Source: Boesenbergia rotunda (Eukaryota; Streptophyta; Magnoliopsida; Zingiberales; Zingiberaceae). Taken from it: a DNA stretch of 64,000 nucleotides. Location: NCBI GenBank assembly GCA_024364735.1, contig JAGFNQ010000288.1, positions 209,774 to 273,773 of the forward strand. Reading direction: 5' to 3'. Under the pieces are notes generated by a model, which searched no databases, was not told where the DNA came from, and was given only the letters and a program-made list of their open reading frames with translations. This document shows, piece after piece, positions 23,432 through 33,717 of this stretch (within the stretch, counting starts at the first letter, position 1; each line of letters opens with the position of its first letter). Made by a program: the position numbers and the translations under genes.

Positions 23432-26400
23432 ATGTCGACAAACGCGAACACTCTCTCTCTGCGATCTGTCCTTGAGAAGGACAAGCTCAATGGAGCAAAC
23501 TTCCTGGACTGGTACAGGAACTTGAGAATAGTTCTCAAGCAAGAACGTAAACTGTACGTTCTGGAGCAGCCTATTCCCGAGGCACCTCCTGCCAGTGCCA
23601 CGCGAGCTGACCGTGATGCTCACAAGAAGCATCAAGATGACGCATTAGATGTGTCATGCCTTATGCTCGCAACCATGAACTCTGAGCTTCAGAAGCAACA
23701 TGAGTTAATGGATGCTTTCGATATGGTTGAGCATCTGCGTCAACTGTATCAAGGACAAGCAAGGCACGAGAGATTTGAGATCTCTAAGGCACTGTTTCAG
23801 TGCAAGATGCAAGAAGGGACTCCCGTAGGTCCCTATGTACTCAAGATGATTGGGTACATAGAGAATCTACAGAGATTGGGATTCCCACTGGGCCAAGAGC
23901 TGGCCACAGACTTGATCTTGCAGTCCCTTCCCGAAAGTTATAGTCAATTTGTCATGAACTGGAACATGAATGAAATTGACAAGCCCCTGCCTGAGATGCT
24001 CAGCATGTTGAGAACTGCTGAGCTCAATCTTAAGAAGGCCAAGCCCATTTTGATGGTGCAGAAGGACAAAGGTAAGGGCAAGCCCAAAGGCAAGGGAAAG
24101 TCTCAAGCCAAGGGCAAGGGCAAGGGCAAAGCACTGAAACCCAAAGGAGGGGTTGCCAAGGATGCTAACTGCTTCCACTGTGGTGAGACCGGACACTGGA
24201 AGCGGAACTGCAAGAAATATTTGGAAGATCTCCAGAAGAAGAGAAGTCAGACTTCTACTTCAGGTATTCATGTTATAGAAGTCAATTTGTCTATTTCTAC
24301 ATCATGGGTATTAGATACCGGATGTGCTTCTCACATTTGTACTAATGTGCAGGCGCTGAGAAATAGCAGGGCATTGACAAAGGGCGAGGTGGACTTACGA
24401 GTTGGCAATGGAGCAAGAGTTGCTGCTGTTGCTACAGGAGTTTATATGCTATCTCTGCCCTCTGGGCTTGTACTAGAGTTAGATGATTGTTATTATGTGC
24501 CTGCTCTTACTAAGAACATAGTTTCTGTTTCTTGTTTAGACAAGAAAGGATTTTCGTTTGTAATAAAGAACAAATGTTGTTCAGTTTATTTAAATGATAT
24601 GTTCTATTGTAGTGCACCTCTGATGAACGGACTCTACCTTCTAGACTTAGAAAACCCTATCTATAACATAAATACCAAAAGGCTCAAGTCTAATGACTTG
24701 AACCAAACCTATATCTGGCACTGTCGCTTAGGCCATATAAATGAGAGTCGCCTATCCCAGCTCCATAGAGATGGTTTACTGGACTCATTTGATTTTGAAT
24801 CATTTGAGACATGCGAGTCTTGCCTTCTTGGCAAGATGACCAAGACTCCATTCAGTGGACACAGCGAAAGAGCAACCGATTTGTTAGGTCTTATACATAC
24901 CGATGTATGTGGCCCTTTCAATGTTGCTGCCAGAGGTGGTTATAGGTACTTCATTACATTTACTGATGATTTCAGTAGATATGGTTATGTGTACTTGATG
25001 ACACATAAGTCAGAATCCTTTGAAAAGTTCAAAGAATTCAAGAATGAAGTACAAAACCAGCTTGGCAAGAGTATTAAAATACTTCGATCAGATCGAGGTG
25101 GAGAATACCTCAGCCATGAGTTCCGTGACTATCTAGCTGAGTGTGGGATTCTGTCCCAACTCACTCCTCCTGGAACACCACAATGGAATGGTGTGTCCGA
25201 AAGGAGGAATCGTACCCTATTAGATATGGTGCGATCCATGATGAGTCACACAGATCTTCCTATATCCTTTTGGGGATATGCTCTGGACACGGCAGCCTTC
25301 ACTCTTAACCGTGTTCCATCAAAGGCTGTAGTAAAGACACCATATCAGATATGGACTGGGAAGAGTCCCCAGATGTCTTTTATGAGGATTTGGGGTTGTG
25401 AGGCTTACGTTCGACGTCAAGTCTCAGACAAACTGGGACCCAAATCTGATAAGTGCTATTTTGTAGGATATCCCAAGGAAACGAAGGGATATTACTTCTA
25501 CATTCCCAGTCAGCACAAAGTGTTTGTGGCGAAGACTGGGGTTTTTCTAGAAAGGGACTTTGTTTCTAGAAAAACTAGTGGGAGTACGTTCGATCTTGAA
25601 GAACTTCAAGATATGGACCAAAGCACTGAGGCCTTGATGGAGGTTGAACAGGAACCACAAAGTGTTGTGGATCATGAGGTTGTTACACAAGGAGTTATGG
25701 AACAACATCCTGTTCAAGTAGACCTACCTCTTCGCAGGTCTGGTAGGGTACGTCATCAGCCTGAGAGATATTCATTTCTCTTGTCTGATGACAATGACGT
25801 TGTGCTCATTGAGAATGAGCCTACAACCTATCAGGAAGCTGTGATGAGCCCAGACTCTGAGAAATGGCTTGAGGCCATGAGATCCGAGATGGATTCCATG
25901 TACACCAACCAAGTTTGGACCTTGGTTGATCCACCTGAAGGGGTAAAACCCATTGGGTGTAAGTGGGTCTTTAAGAGAAAGACTGACATGGGAGGACTTA
26001 CGCATACCTATAAGGGTAGACTGGTAGCAAAGGGTTTCAAACAAATTCATGGTATTGACTATGATGAAACCTTTTCTCCAGTAGCGATGTTCAAGTCCAT
26101 TCGGATCATCTTGCTATTGCAGCATACCACGATTATGAGATCTGGCAGATGGATGTCAAAACCGCGTTCCTGAATGGGAACCTACTCGAGGATGTGTACA
26201 TGACACAACCTGAGGGTTTTGTAGATCCAAAGCATACTGGCAGAGTATGCAAGCTGCAAAGGTCCATTTATGGACTAAAGCAAGCTTCTCAGAGCTGGAA
26301 TCTTCGATTCGATGATGCAATCAAACAGTTTGGTTTCATCAAGAATGAAGATGAACCCTGTGTCTACAAGAGGGTTGAAGGAAACATAGTAGTTTTCCTC

Positions 26401-27396
26401 ATATTGTATGTGGATGACATACTACTCATTGGGAATGATATTCCTATGCTTCAGTCTGTGAAGACTTGGCTGGGGAATTGTTTCTCAATGAAGGACTTAG
26501 GTGAAGCAGCCTGTATTTTAGGCATCAAGATCTATAGAGATAGATCTAAGAGATTGCTTGGCCTAAGTCAGAGTACATACATTGACAAGGTCTTACTTCG
26601 GTTTGCCATGCAGAATTCCAAGAAAGGATTTCTGCCTATGTCACATGGTATGAGTCTTTCGAAGACTCAAAGTCCCTCTTCTAGAGAGGAGAGAGACCGC
26701 ATGGATAAGATCCCTTATGCCTCGGCCATAGGATCTATCATGTACGCCATGCTATGTACTCGTCCTGATGTCTCGTATGCTTTAAGTATGACGAGCAGAT
26801 ACCAGTCAGATCCAGGTGAGCGTCACTGGATAGCGGTCAAGAATATTCTTAAGTACTTGAGAAGGACTAAAGAATATTTCTTGATATATGGGGGCAATGA
26901 GGAGCTAACTGTAAAGGGTTACAGTGATGCTAGCTTCCAAACCGACCAGGATGATTATAGATCGCAATCAGGGTTCGTGTTTTGTCTAAATGGCGGCGCT
27001 GTAAGCTGGAAGAGTTCGAAGCAGGACACAGTTGCTGATTCTACAACAGAGGCTGAGTATATTGCTGCATCAGAGGCAGCAAAGGAGGCAGTTTGGATCC
27101 GCAAGTTCGTTGCAGAACTTGGGGTGGTTCCTAGCATTGCAGATCCCATAGAGCTCTATTGTGACAATAATGGAGCTATTGCGCAGGCTAAGGAACCTCG
27201 CTCACACCAGCGGACCAAACATATACTACGGCGCTTCCATCTCATTCGAGAGATCATCGATAGAGGAGATGTGAAGATATGCAGAGTACCCACAGAGGCG
27301 AATGTCACAGATCCCCTGACCAAGGCTTTGGCACAGACAAAGCATGATGGTCACACTAGATCATTGGGTATTAGATACTACAGTGATTGGCACTAG
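23432..27396 (+). pseudogene. Copia A gag-pol polyprotein, one frameshift
   Basis: The frame is open from ATG 23432 for ~890 codons and continues in the next frame to TAG after SDWH at 27396. In order: gag (residues ~1-215), Lys/Gly-rich basic linker, zinc knuckle CFHCGETGHWKRNC (~247-260), protease WVLDTGCASH (~292), and integrase HHCC (WHCRLGH...CESCLLGK). Then come the integrase core (HTDVCGPF, FTDDFSRYGY, GVSERRNRT), RT with QVWTLVDPPEGVKPIGCKW and YVDDILLIGND, and RNase H (TTEAEYIAASEAAKEAVW, DNNGAIAQAKEPRSHQR). The break at about 26113 is one G missing from TTGGCT relative to homologues. Otherwise no stop is seen, so the element is young or the frameshift is a consensus error. Confidence 0.95.
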
Positions 27397-27400
27397 TGCT

Positions 27401-27410
27401 AGTGGGAGAT
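27401..27410 (+). other. Polypurine tract of copia A
   Basis: AGTGGGAGAT directly precedes TGTTGG, the first bases of the 3' LTR; this is the usual site for plus-strand priming. Confidence 0.8.
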
Positions 27411-28410
27411 TGTTGGTGAGAGCCCTAGAGCCGATCATGTAATGATTGTATGGACTAATTTGTATCATATTCTTATGTATAAATAAAGGCATGTTTTATG
27501 GTTATTATACTTACGTGTATTTGTGCCAATTAGCTAAGTATAATAATGTCCTTGAGTAGAAGTTTCTTATCTATATCAATCGATTGGTTGAATCGATAGT
27601 GAGATGATATAGAGAACACTACTCTAAATAATTCCTAGTCAAGTATTAACATTCAGGGACAATGTTAATACGTAGAGACTAGCATGTAGGTCAACATGAT
27701 GACTTGATCTCAAAAGTCATGGATATAGAGATATCAAGTTGACACATGGGTATGCATTGGAGAATGTATACTGAATGACCCGCCATGAGAAAGTATCATG
27801 GATCGTTATATGAGTGTCATATACTTTCTCATGTGGCTATTAGTATGACTATTAGTCCTTGGACCTGAAGTCACCATGGATTCCTACATAAGGAGTTACG
27901 TACTTTGGCTTCGTCAAACGTCACCCGTAAATGGGTGGACTATAAAGGCGATTACTGGGTATGTAACAAATTATGGGGAGGGATGTGAGTGATGTAGATG
28001 GGATCTATCCCTCCTATATGACGGGAGCGATATCGTATTCTTGATAGAGTTAGACCACAAAGTGCATGGCCATGCCCAAGTGAGTCAATATGAGATATTG
28101 AGCTCACTTGATTAGTGTGAGTCTACTTGGAGCTCAAGATATAGATTGACTCGAGGATGACACGGTCTATGCCTCAATTGAGTCAATCTAGATATCAAGG
28201 ATAGAGGGACATTATCATATATTGTGAGAGTCACAATTATTAGTCACAAGGTGATGTTGGATCTCAACATTCTTGTAACTTGGGTAGCAATGATGTGTTG
28301 CTAGATACCGCTCATTGCTTATGATTCTAAGACGTTAGAAGCATTGCCAACGTTACAAGAACCTATAGGGTCACACGCAAAGAACAAATAGATGGAGAAA
28401 AATTGAAATC

Positions 28411-28790
28411 AAGTTTGACTTGGCTAAATATGGAAAGTCCATAAAAGGCAAGTTTGACTTGACCTAAATCCAAATCAAGTTTGACTTGACTTGGTTCCAC
28501 TTCAAGTTAGACTTGACATGGGAGAAGAAGTGAAGTCAAGTTTGACTTGGCTAAATATGGAAAGTCCATAAAAGGCAAGTTTGACTTGACCTAAAATCCA
28601 AATCAAGTTTGACTTGACTTGGTTCCACTTCGAGTTAGACTCAACATGGGAGAAGAAATGGAGTCAATTTCGACTTGGCTAAATATGGAAAGTCCATAAA
28701 AGGCAAGTTTGACTTGACCTAAATCCAAATCAAGTTTGACTTGACTTGGTTCCAATTCAAGTTAGACTTGACTTGGTTTTCCCCCCATTT
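28411..28790 (+). repeat. Three ~128-bp tandem repeats rich in TCAAGT-TTG-ACTTGA
   Basis: Repeat starts are at about 28411, 28538 and 28666. Each unit contains several copies of AAGTTTGACTT, many extended to TCAAGT/ACTTGA so that they form 5-6 bp stems with a 3-nt loop. Units also share GGCTAAATATGGAAAGTCC. Confidence 0.85.
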
Positions 28791-28854
28791 GAATTTCGAA
28801 TTCAAATTAATAGGGGATTTGGAAGGCCACCTAATGGCACTTAATGGCCATTAT

Positions 28855-28898
28855 GGCCGGCCACCTAATGGCCATTAATGGCCATTAAGTGGCCGGCC
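28855..28898. repeat. 44-nt near-perfect palindrome
   Basis: The left arm is GGCCGGCCAC then C and TAATGGCCATT; the right arm is its complement with one mismatch. It is followed by another GGCC-rich stretch. A similar GGCCGGCC-capped hairpin is in the family-1 LTR at 19779-19822. Confidence 0.9.
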
Positions 28899-29282
28899 AC
28901 CCAAGGGGAACAAAAGGTGGGTTTTGTTTCATTTTGGTTGCTCTTCTTCTCTTCCCGGATTTTTCTTCTTCCTCTCTCTCTCTTGGCCGAAACCCATAGG
29001 GGTGCTAGCACACCAAGGTTTCGATCCATCTTCTTTTGTTCGCGTGGATACATATAGAGGAGTGTCTACTTTGATACTCTACGAGATCCGGCGGCCTCTT
29101 GGATAAGCGGGAAAGCGAAGGGCTACGCGTCAAGGGTAATGACCTTATCACGTAGATCTAGTGTAGATCTAGATATTAAACTCGTACTCGTATTTGTTTT
29201 ATAAGTTCGCACGGATCCGTGGCCGAGATTCTGGGGTTTCCGCAACGCAAAAAGCGGTTTTTGCGGCCTAGAGTTTCTAACA

Positions 29283-29865
29283 GCGTGAGACATCAATGAA
29301 AGTCCTGATACTCTCACTGTGAGTAAGGTTCTGCTTCATTGTTTCCCAAGAATCAGGAAGGGAACGAATAACTGCTTGAACCTGTTGTTCGTCGGTCAAC
29401 TCATGATCAGCAGTCTTAAGCTCCCGAATCATATTACCCATTTCTCTCAGATGTTGGGTCATCCTCACATTCGGGCGCTTTTTATAACTGTCAAACTTGA
29501 TTGTCAGTTGACGAAGCTTGCTTACACTAACTCCACTGTATCTCTCTCTCAGGGCAACCCAGACAGCATGAGCTGATGGTAGTGGCTCATACTCAAATAC
29601 CAGGTCATCTACCATTGAACTAATCAATATCCCCTTTGCAGTGGAGTCCTTTTTCTTCCATGCCCTATAGGCATCTAGATCAAGTCTGTACTGTGCAATT
29701 GAACCAATAGCAGGTTCTACCATGAAATGATTTACAGCCTCCAGAACTTCTTGTTCCTCAAGAACATATTGTATCTTGAGATGCCATATTTTATAGTTGT
29801 CCCCATACAATTTCTCTCCCTTGTTCAGTTCAGCTATGATGTTCTTATTTGCTATGATCTATCAT
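29283..29865 (-). pseudogene. Copia gag fragment (another family)
   Basis: The frame reads LYGDNYKIWHLKIQYVL, then WKKKDSTAKGILISSMVDD, VWVALRERYSG and VIRSLPDSWE, typical of copia gag (UBN2/DUF4219-type). Homologous gag would begin ~12 codons further upstream (IANKNIIAELNKGEK); no ATG is seen in frame there. It stops abruptly at the LTR end at 29282, so copia A, or its LTR, inserted into this gag. The other half was not found. Confidence 0.8.
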
Positions 29866-30133
29866 AAATAAACATATTATTAATTAATTCAGTGTATAAC
29901 ATCTATACATAATTTTTGATTGACTCAATGTAAACTTGACTTGTTTTACGAAATCAAGTGATAACTATGTTTCCACTCATCATTCGTATAATCCAATCTA
30001 ATTAACATTAATCAATTATATTACATACATCCCATTAAACGAACTAATCATTTGTCTTGAATATGAACTAATCATATAAATGAGCTAATCATTGAATATG
30101 AACTAATAATATAATGAACTAATCATTGACAAA
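29866..30133. other. AT-rich spacer with GAACTAATCA repeats
   Basis: Words such as TGAACTAATCAT recur at 30030-30125. No gene is evident. Confidence 0.5.
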
Positions 30134-31048
30134 TCAGTTAACACATAACATAACTTTATTTAATAGGCTTAATAAGTTGGTACAACAAACAGAATTTAAT
30201 GAACTAGATAAGTTGACATCATTCCCATAATAAAAAAATATTATGGCAGTGGCTATCACTCTCTCGTTCATCTCTAATCGGCCAGTCTGATCAGGCTCGG
30301 GATCTTCCACAGATTCTATCGGATCTTCCTCAAATATTTCAGGATCTTCCTCGATCATTTCAATATCAGGATTTTCCTCAAATATTTCAGGACTTTCCCC
30401 AGGCATTTCAAGATCTTCCTCGAACATTTCGGGATCTTCCTCGAATATTTCAGGATCTTCCTCGAACATTTCGGGATCTTCCTCGAACATTTCAGGATCT
30501 TCCTCGAACATTTCAGGATCGTCCTCGAACATTTTAGGATCATCCTCGAACATTTCGGGATTTTCCTCGAACATTTCAGGATCGTCCTCGAACATTTCAG
30601 GATCATCCTCGAACATTTCGGGATCTTCCTCGAACATTTCAGGATCGTCCTCGAATATTTCGGGATCTTCCTCGAACATTTCAAGATCGTCCTCGAACAT
30701 TTCGGGATCTTTCTCTGGGTCCTCCTCAGAATCTTCTAGGTCCTCTGGAAACTCATGGCGAAGTAGTTGCTTACATAACTCAGTATATGAGATGCGACAT
30801 TCATGATGCCCCCATATCTGGTGTGCAACTTCTCTCGCACGCTTTGGCAATGAACGAATCAATGCTCCAATCCTATAGTCATCCAAGAATGGAAACTCTT
30901 CCTGCTCGAGTTTCCAAAATAATCGATCCAATTTTCCTATATTGCCTTGGATCCCGAGAATGGGACTATAGTAAACTTCTTCTATCTGCTCCATTATCTC
31001 ACGAATTCGCTCATAGCAACGAATCGTGGTGCATATCTCATACGACAT
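30134..31048 (-). CDS. Unrecognised ORF with a 7-residue acidic repeat
   Basis: The start chosen is the Met of MSYEICTTIRCYERI at 31048; the open frame extends 33 codons further but that part is Phe/Cys/Trp-rich and unlike protein. Residues ~1-105 form a mixed, probably helical region (LDRLFWKLEQEEFPFLDDYR, IGALIRSLPKRAREVAHQIW) that recalls retroelement gag but that I cannot assign. After it comes a long array of DPEMFEE/DPEMFED heptads (DNA period 21 bp, ~30290-30720), then a short tail. It lies among minus-strand retroelement remnants downstream of a PBS at 31866-31855, so it may be an element-encoded gag-like protein. The alternative is a chance minisatellite frame; the conservative E/D and M/I changes argue for past coding. 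Confidence 0.45.
   Translation of the reverse strand: MSYEICTTIRCYERIREIMEQIEEVYYSPILGIQGNIGKLDRLFWKLEQEEFPFLDDYRIGALIRSLPKRAREVAHQIWGHHECRISYTELCKQLLRHEFPEDLEDSEEDPEKDPEMFEDDLEMFEEDPEIFEDDPEMFEEDPEMFEDDPEMFEDDPEMFEENPEMFEDDPKMFEDDPEMFEEDPEMFEEDPEMFEEDPEIFEEDPEMFEEDLEMPGESPEIFEENPDIEMIEEDPEIFEEDPIESVEDPEPDQTGRLEMNERVIATAIIFFYYGNDVNLSSSLNSVCCTNLLSLLNKVMLCVN
30290..30720 (-). repeat. 21-bp coding minisatellite (heptad DPEMFE[E/D])
   Basis: About 20 units of GATCCTGAAATGTTCGAGGA-type sequence stay in frame. Variation is mostly at GAA/GAC/GAT codons, ATG/ATA and synonymous CCT/CCC/CCA sites. Each unit has a Pro, so a coiled coil is unlikely. Confidence 0.9.
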
Positions 31049-31394
31049 CTGGAATTGAAAAATGACATAGTCAGTACAAAACTGACAAAACCAGTAACAA
31101 AACCAGTTTTTTTTCCAATTCACACATATGCATAGAAAAAAACACACAAATAGATAAAAGCATATAAGTTTCCTTTACGTTTGTAGCTACAATTAAGCCT
31201 ATTTAAATTTGAGGTTCAACATAATAATCAAATCATTCTGTTTAGTTCAGATTATTTGATCAAAATGGTTGGTTAAACCAACTAATGGTTTGAACCAAAA
31301 CTGATTTGACCAACTTAATCTTTTTCAACCAAACTAGAATCTAATTTAAATAAATTGAACCAAATCTAAACAAATTACCGAATACAGCTTCTGG

Positions 31395-31460
31395 TTGGAT
31401 CTGTTTGCCTTCACTCGGGAGGTCAGGAGTTCGAACCTCCTTTGGGCAGTAACGTTTTTC
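31395..31460 (+). other. tRNA-like T-arm (SINE or tRNA relic)
   Basis: AGGAG, TTCGAAC, CTCCT forms a 5-bp stem with a 7-nt TTCGAAC loop, as in a tRNA T-arm, which is also the internal B-box. No matching acceptor stem is found, so this is a relic at most. Confidence 0.4.
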
Positions 31461-31854
31461 CGAGTCAGAATAGGTTTCGACAGAGTTTTTTTTTCCTTTT
31501 CTTGTTGATTTAATAAAATCAACTTTTTCTTTTTAAAAAAAACCCAAAACCTAATCTCAATCTCAACGCCCGCAGCCGCCTCTTCTTCTTCTTCTCCGCA
31601 GCTTTCTTCCCCACTCAGCCAACCCCTTTTTTTTCACCATCACCAACGCCATGGCTGCCTCCATCAACGCATCCAGCCGACGGCGACGGCTGCCTTCCGC
31701 GCGTGAAGCGATCGTCGGCCAGGGGATGAAAACGCACAGCGATTGGAGAACTCAGTGGCGATTTCACCGATTTCATCCATCAACAAAGCGAGGTGTTCAT
31801 CGCAAAGGAATTTTAATTACAAAGGTAATTTTTTTTTCTCATGCTCTAACAATC
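31461..31854. other. Probable retroelement leader, minus orientation
   Basis: Directly downstream (in minus sense) of the PBS at 31866-31855. A plus-strand frame beginning MAASINASSRRRR at 31651 has a gene-like GC content and a CT-rich upstream region, but it runs into the PBS and LTR and shows no domain, so I do not call it a gene. It might be captured host sequence. Confidence 0.35.
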
Positions 31855-31866
31855 GCTCTGATACCA
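31855..31866 (-). other. Primer binding site, minus
   Basis: TGGTATCAGAGC in minus sense follows the LTR end (TGTTGTTCTC on plus at 31868). Confidence 0.8.
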
Positions 31867-31867
31867 A

Positions 31868-32559
31868 TGTTGTTCTCTAAGCATGAGATCGAATTGCAAA
31901 AGATTAAGACTTACAGTGATTGAAGATCTACTTCTTCTTTTCTTCTTCTGCTTGCTATCGAGAGAACGTCACCGGACCGATCCCAATTAGCCACAAACCA
32001 AATCCCTCTCAGATTCGACGCTCCGATTCCTCTTTGTCTACCTCTTGGATTGCAATTTGGACGCCATTTTATAGGAAGAATCAGGCGTTTCTTTTACCTC
32101 CATCAATGGAGGTCTTCAATGCTCTGGCCAGTAACGCCAACGATTGAAGATGAAGGCCAGTAACGCTTGTAACGCCGAAGGCCAATAACGCCTGTAACGC
32201 CAACAATCACATGTCACGTCACCCGAGCACCACGTAGGCACTGCCACATCACCGACACATCACCCGAGTGTCACGTCATCGGAGCATAAATTTATGCTTC
32301 TCAATGTCCTGATACGTAAGTGCGAAATACAAAGTGTAAAATGCGCCAACAAAACGCCCAGTGCGCACATGGCGGGCTCGCAGGTGCGAGCACCTGCTCG
32401 CCTGTGAGAAGAGACCACCTGTGTTTCTTTTTAATTCCATTAACACAAGAACACATATAAGGAAGTAAATCCCTTCGGAAATTTTAGATGTGGGACTAAT
32501 CCCCATTTACTTCCTTTTATGTAAATTTTGGACTAACTTTAAATAATTATAATTTCTCA
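31868..32559 (-). mobile_element. Copia LTR with a PPT before it and a PBS after it
   Basis: On the minus strand a purine tract CGGGAGAA (32567-32560) precedes TGAGAAATTATAATT, and the LTR ends CAACA at 31868 next to the PBS. Sequences such as GGGGATTAGTCCCACATC near 32490 are typical of copia LTRs. Internal-type sequence therefore flanks both sides, which is unlike a solo LTR. The frames at 31920-32506 lie inside it. Confidence 0.65.
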
Positions 32560-32723
32560 TTCTCCCGTAATCAGTTTTGAGCAAATTAATAGTCTAAATT
32601 CATCTACGCAAAACATATATTTCATTTTTGAAGACAATTCTGACTTTCATTGATTGATGACACCTCGATTATCTTTTGCAAAGCATATTTGGTCTTAATT
32701 ATTTTTTTTGTTTAAGCACCAAA
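32560..32723 (-). other. Internal 3' end of a retroelement, unassigned
   Basis: This short non-coding stretch lies between the purine tract and the left target-site copy (CCAAA at 32719-32723) of the SIRE element. Confidence 0.4.
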
Positions 32724-32837
32724 TGTTGGTGCAAAAAGCACCCAAGTCAAACCTGTGTTTTGATAATGACAACAGAGTTCAAAAGTTAAGTCTTACTTGT
32801 TATCTAACATGTCACTCTAGTGTGCAGAGTAAAAAGT

Positions 32838-33086
32838 CCTAGCGAAGGACTGCTAGGCACTGACGAAGGAATGCCAGGTCATAAAGCCCTAGCGAAGGAC
32901 TGCTAGGCACTGGCGAAGGAATGCCAGGGTGAAAAGCCCTAGCGAAGGACTGCTAGGCGCCATGCGAAGGACATCTTGGGACTGAAGCCCTAGCGAAGGA
33001 ATGCTAGGCACCGGGCGAAGGACAGCTCGGTATCCAAGACCTGGCAAAGGACCGCCAGGCAAAAGTCCAACCAGAGGAGCGGTTGG
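32838..33086 (+). repeat. Array of 20-nt hairpins in U3 (best-preserved copy)
   Basis: Units have a 6-bp stem and an 8-nt loop: CCTAGC/GCTAGG with GAAGGACT (32838-32857, repeated), CCGGGC/GCTCGG with GAAGGACA (33011-33030), CCTGGC/GCCAGG with AAAGGACC (33040-33059), CCAACC/GGTTGG with AGAGGAGC (33067-33086). Shorter TGGC/GCCA units lie between them. Confidence 0.9.
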
Positions 33087-33324
33087 CTTCAGGTAAATTC
33101 TCCCGAGAGGAGTAGGTGAGGACGCGTTCCCCGTCGAGGAAACAGTAGGCGTCGGTTCGACCTAGTGCTCCATTTTGGAGGCCCAAAGTCAGAACCAAGA
33201 CAGCTAAGGTTGTATAAACATAATACTCTATTGTTTTATATTGTTTTGGACTAACCCTGGATGCAGGACCAAAGGAACGTGTGTCTGCAGCTCAGAATGC
33301 CCAAAGGAGAGAGGCAAGTAGCTG

Positions 33325-33690
33325 AGCAGGGCGCCCTCAGTGTCCTGGGCGCCCCCAGGGGCAACACAAAACAAGCGAAGCAACAAAGGCTTTGGCTGAC
33401 CACTGGCCGGGGCGCCCCCAGCAGTCAGGGCGCACCCAGCAGCCAGGGCGCCCCCAGCAGCCAGGGCGCCCCGAACGCCCAGGGCGCCCCCAGTGCCCAG
33501 GGCGCCCCGCGCCTACACCAGCGAAGCCGATTACCCTTATCCAGCCGAGAAGCCCACGCTGAAGGAGTCAAGCAGGGCGCCCCCAGCGTCCAGGGCGCCC
33601 CCAGTGTCAAACCTCATCCCTATTCGAGTGGGATAGAGATTGACCGAGCGAAGCTCGGATCGCGTGACACGTGGGGGGCGCCCCCGACGT
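33325..33690 (+). repeat. GGGCGCCC palindrome array (5' LTR)
   Basis: More than ten AGGGCGCCCC words occur, the tightest cluster at 33415-33510 with ~18-bp spacing (CAGCAGCCAGGGCGCCCC-type units). The array ends ~20 bp before the TATA box. Confidence 0.9.
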
Positions 33691-33709
33691 CCAGGGCGCC
33701 CCGAGGCGC

Positions 33710-33717
33710 TATAAATA
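33710..33717 (+). promoter_or_regulatory. TATA box of the 5' LTR
   Basis: TATAAATA is in a GC-poor pocket just after the palindrome array; the sister LTR has the same sequence near 42070. Confidence 0.75.

Larger units (their letters stand above)
27411..29282 (+). mobile_element. 3' LTR of copia A
   Basis: It starts TGTTGGTGAGAGC after the purine tract and ends GTTTCTAACA at 29282. At 29283 a minus-strand copia gag frame from another element begins. The first kilobase carries many short inverted TCAAG/CTTGA words. The LTR also contains three ~128-bp direct repeats (28411-28790) and a near-perfect palindrome at 28855-28898. No second copy of this LTR is in the window, so the element is not bounded on its left. 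Confidence 0.85.

Noticed and set aside
30355..30684. Second open frame (KCSRKIP repeats) across the minisatellite
   Set aside because: Any 21-bp repeat without a stop is open in more than one frame; the substitution pattern supports the DPEMFE frame instead.
31395..31460. Functional tRNA gene
   Set aside because: Only a T-arm can be formed; acceptor, D and anticodon arms are missing.
31651..31923. MAASINASSRRRR ORF as a host gene first exon
   Set aside because: It runs into a retroelement PBS and LTR in the opposite orientation, and no domain or splice-linked exon is seen.
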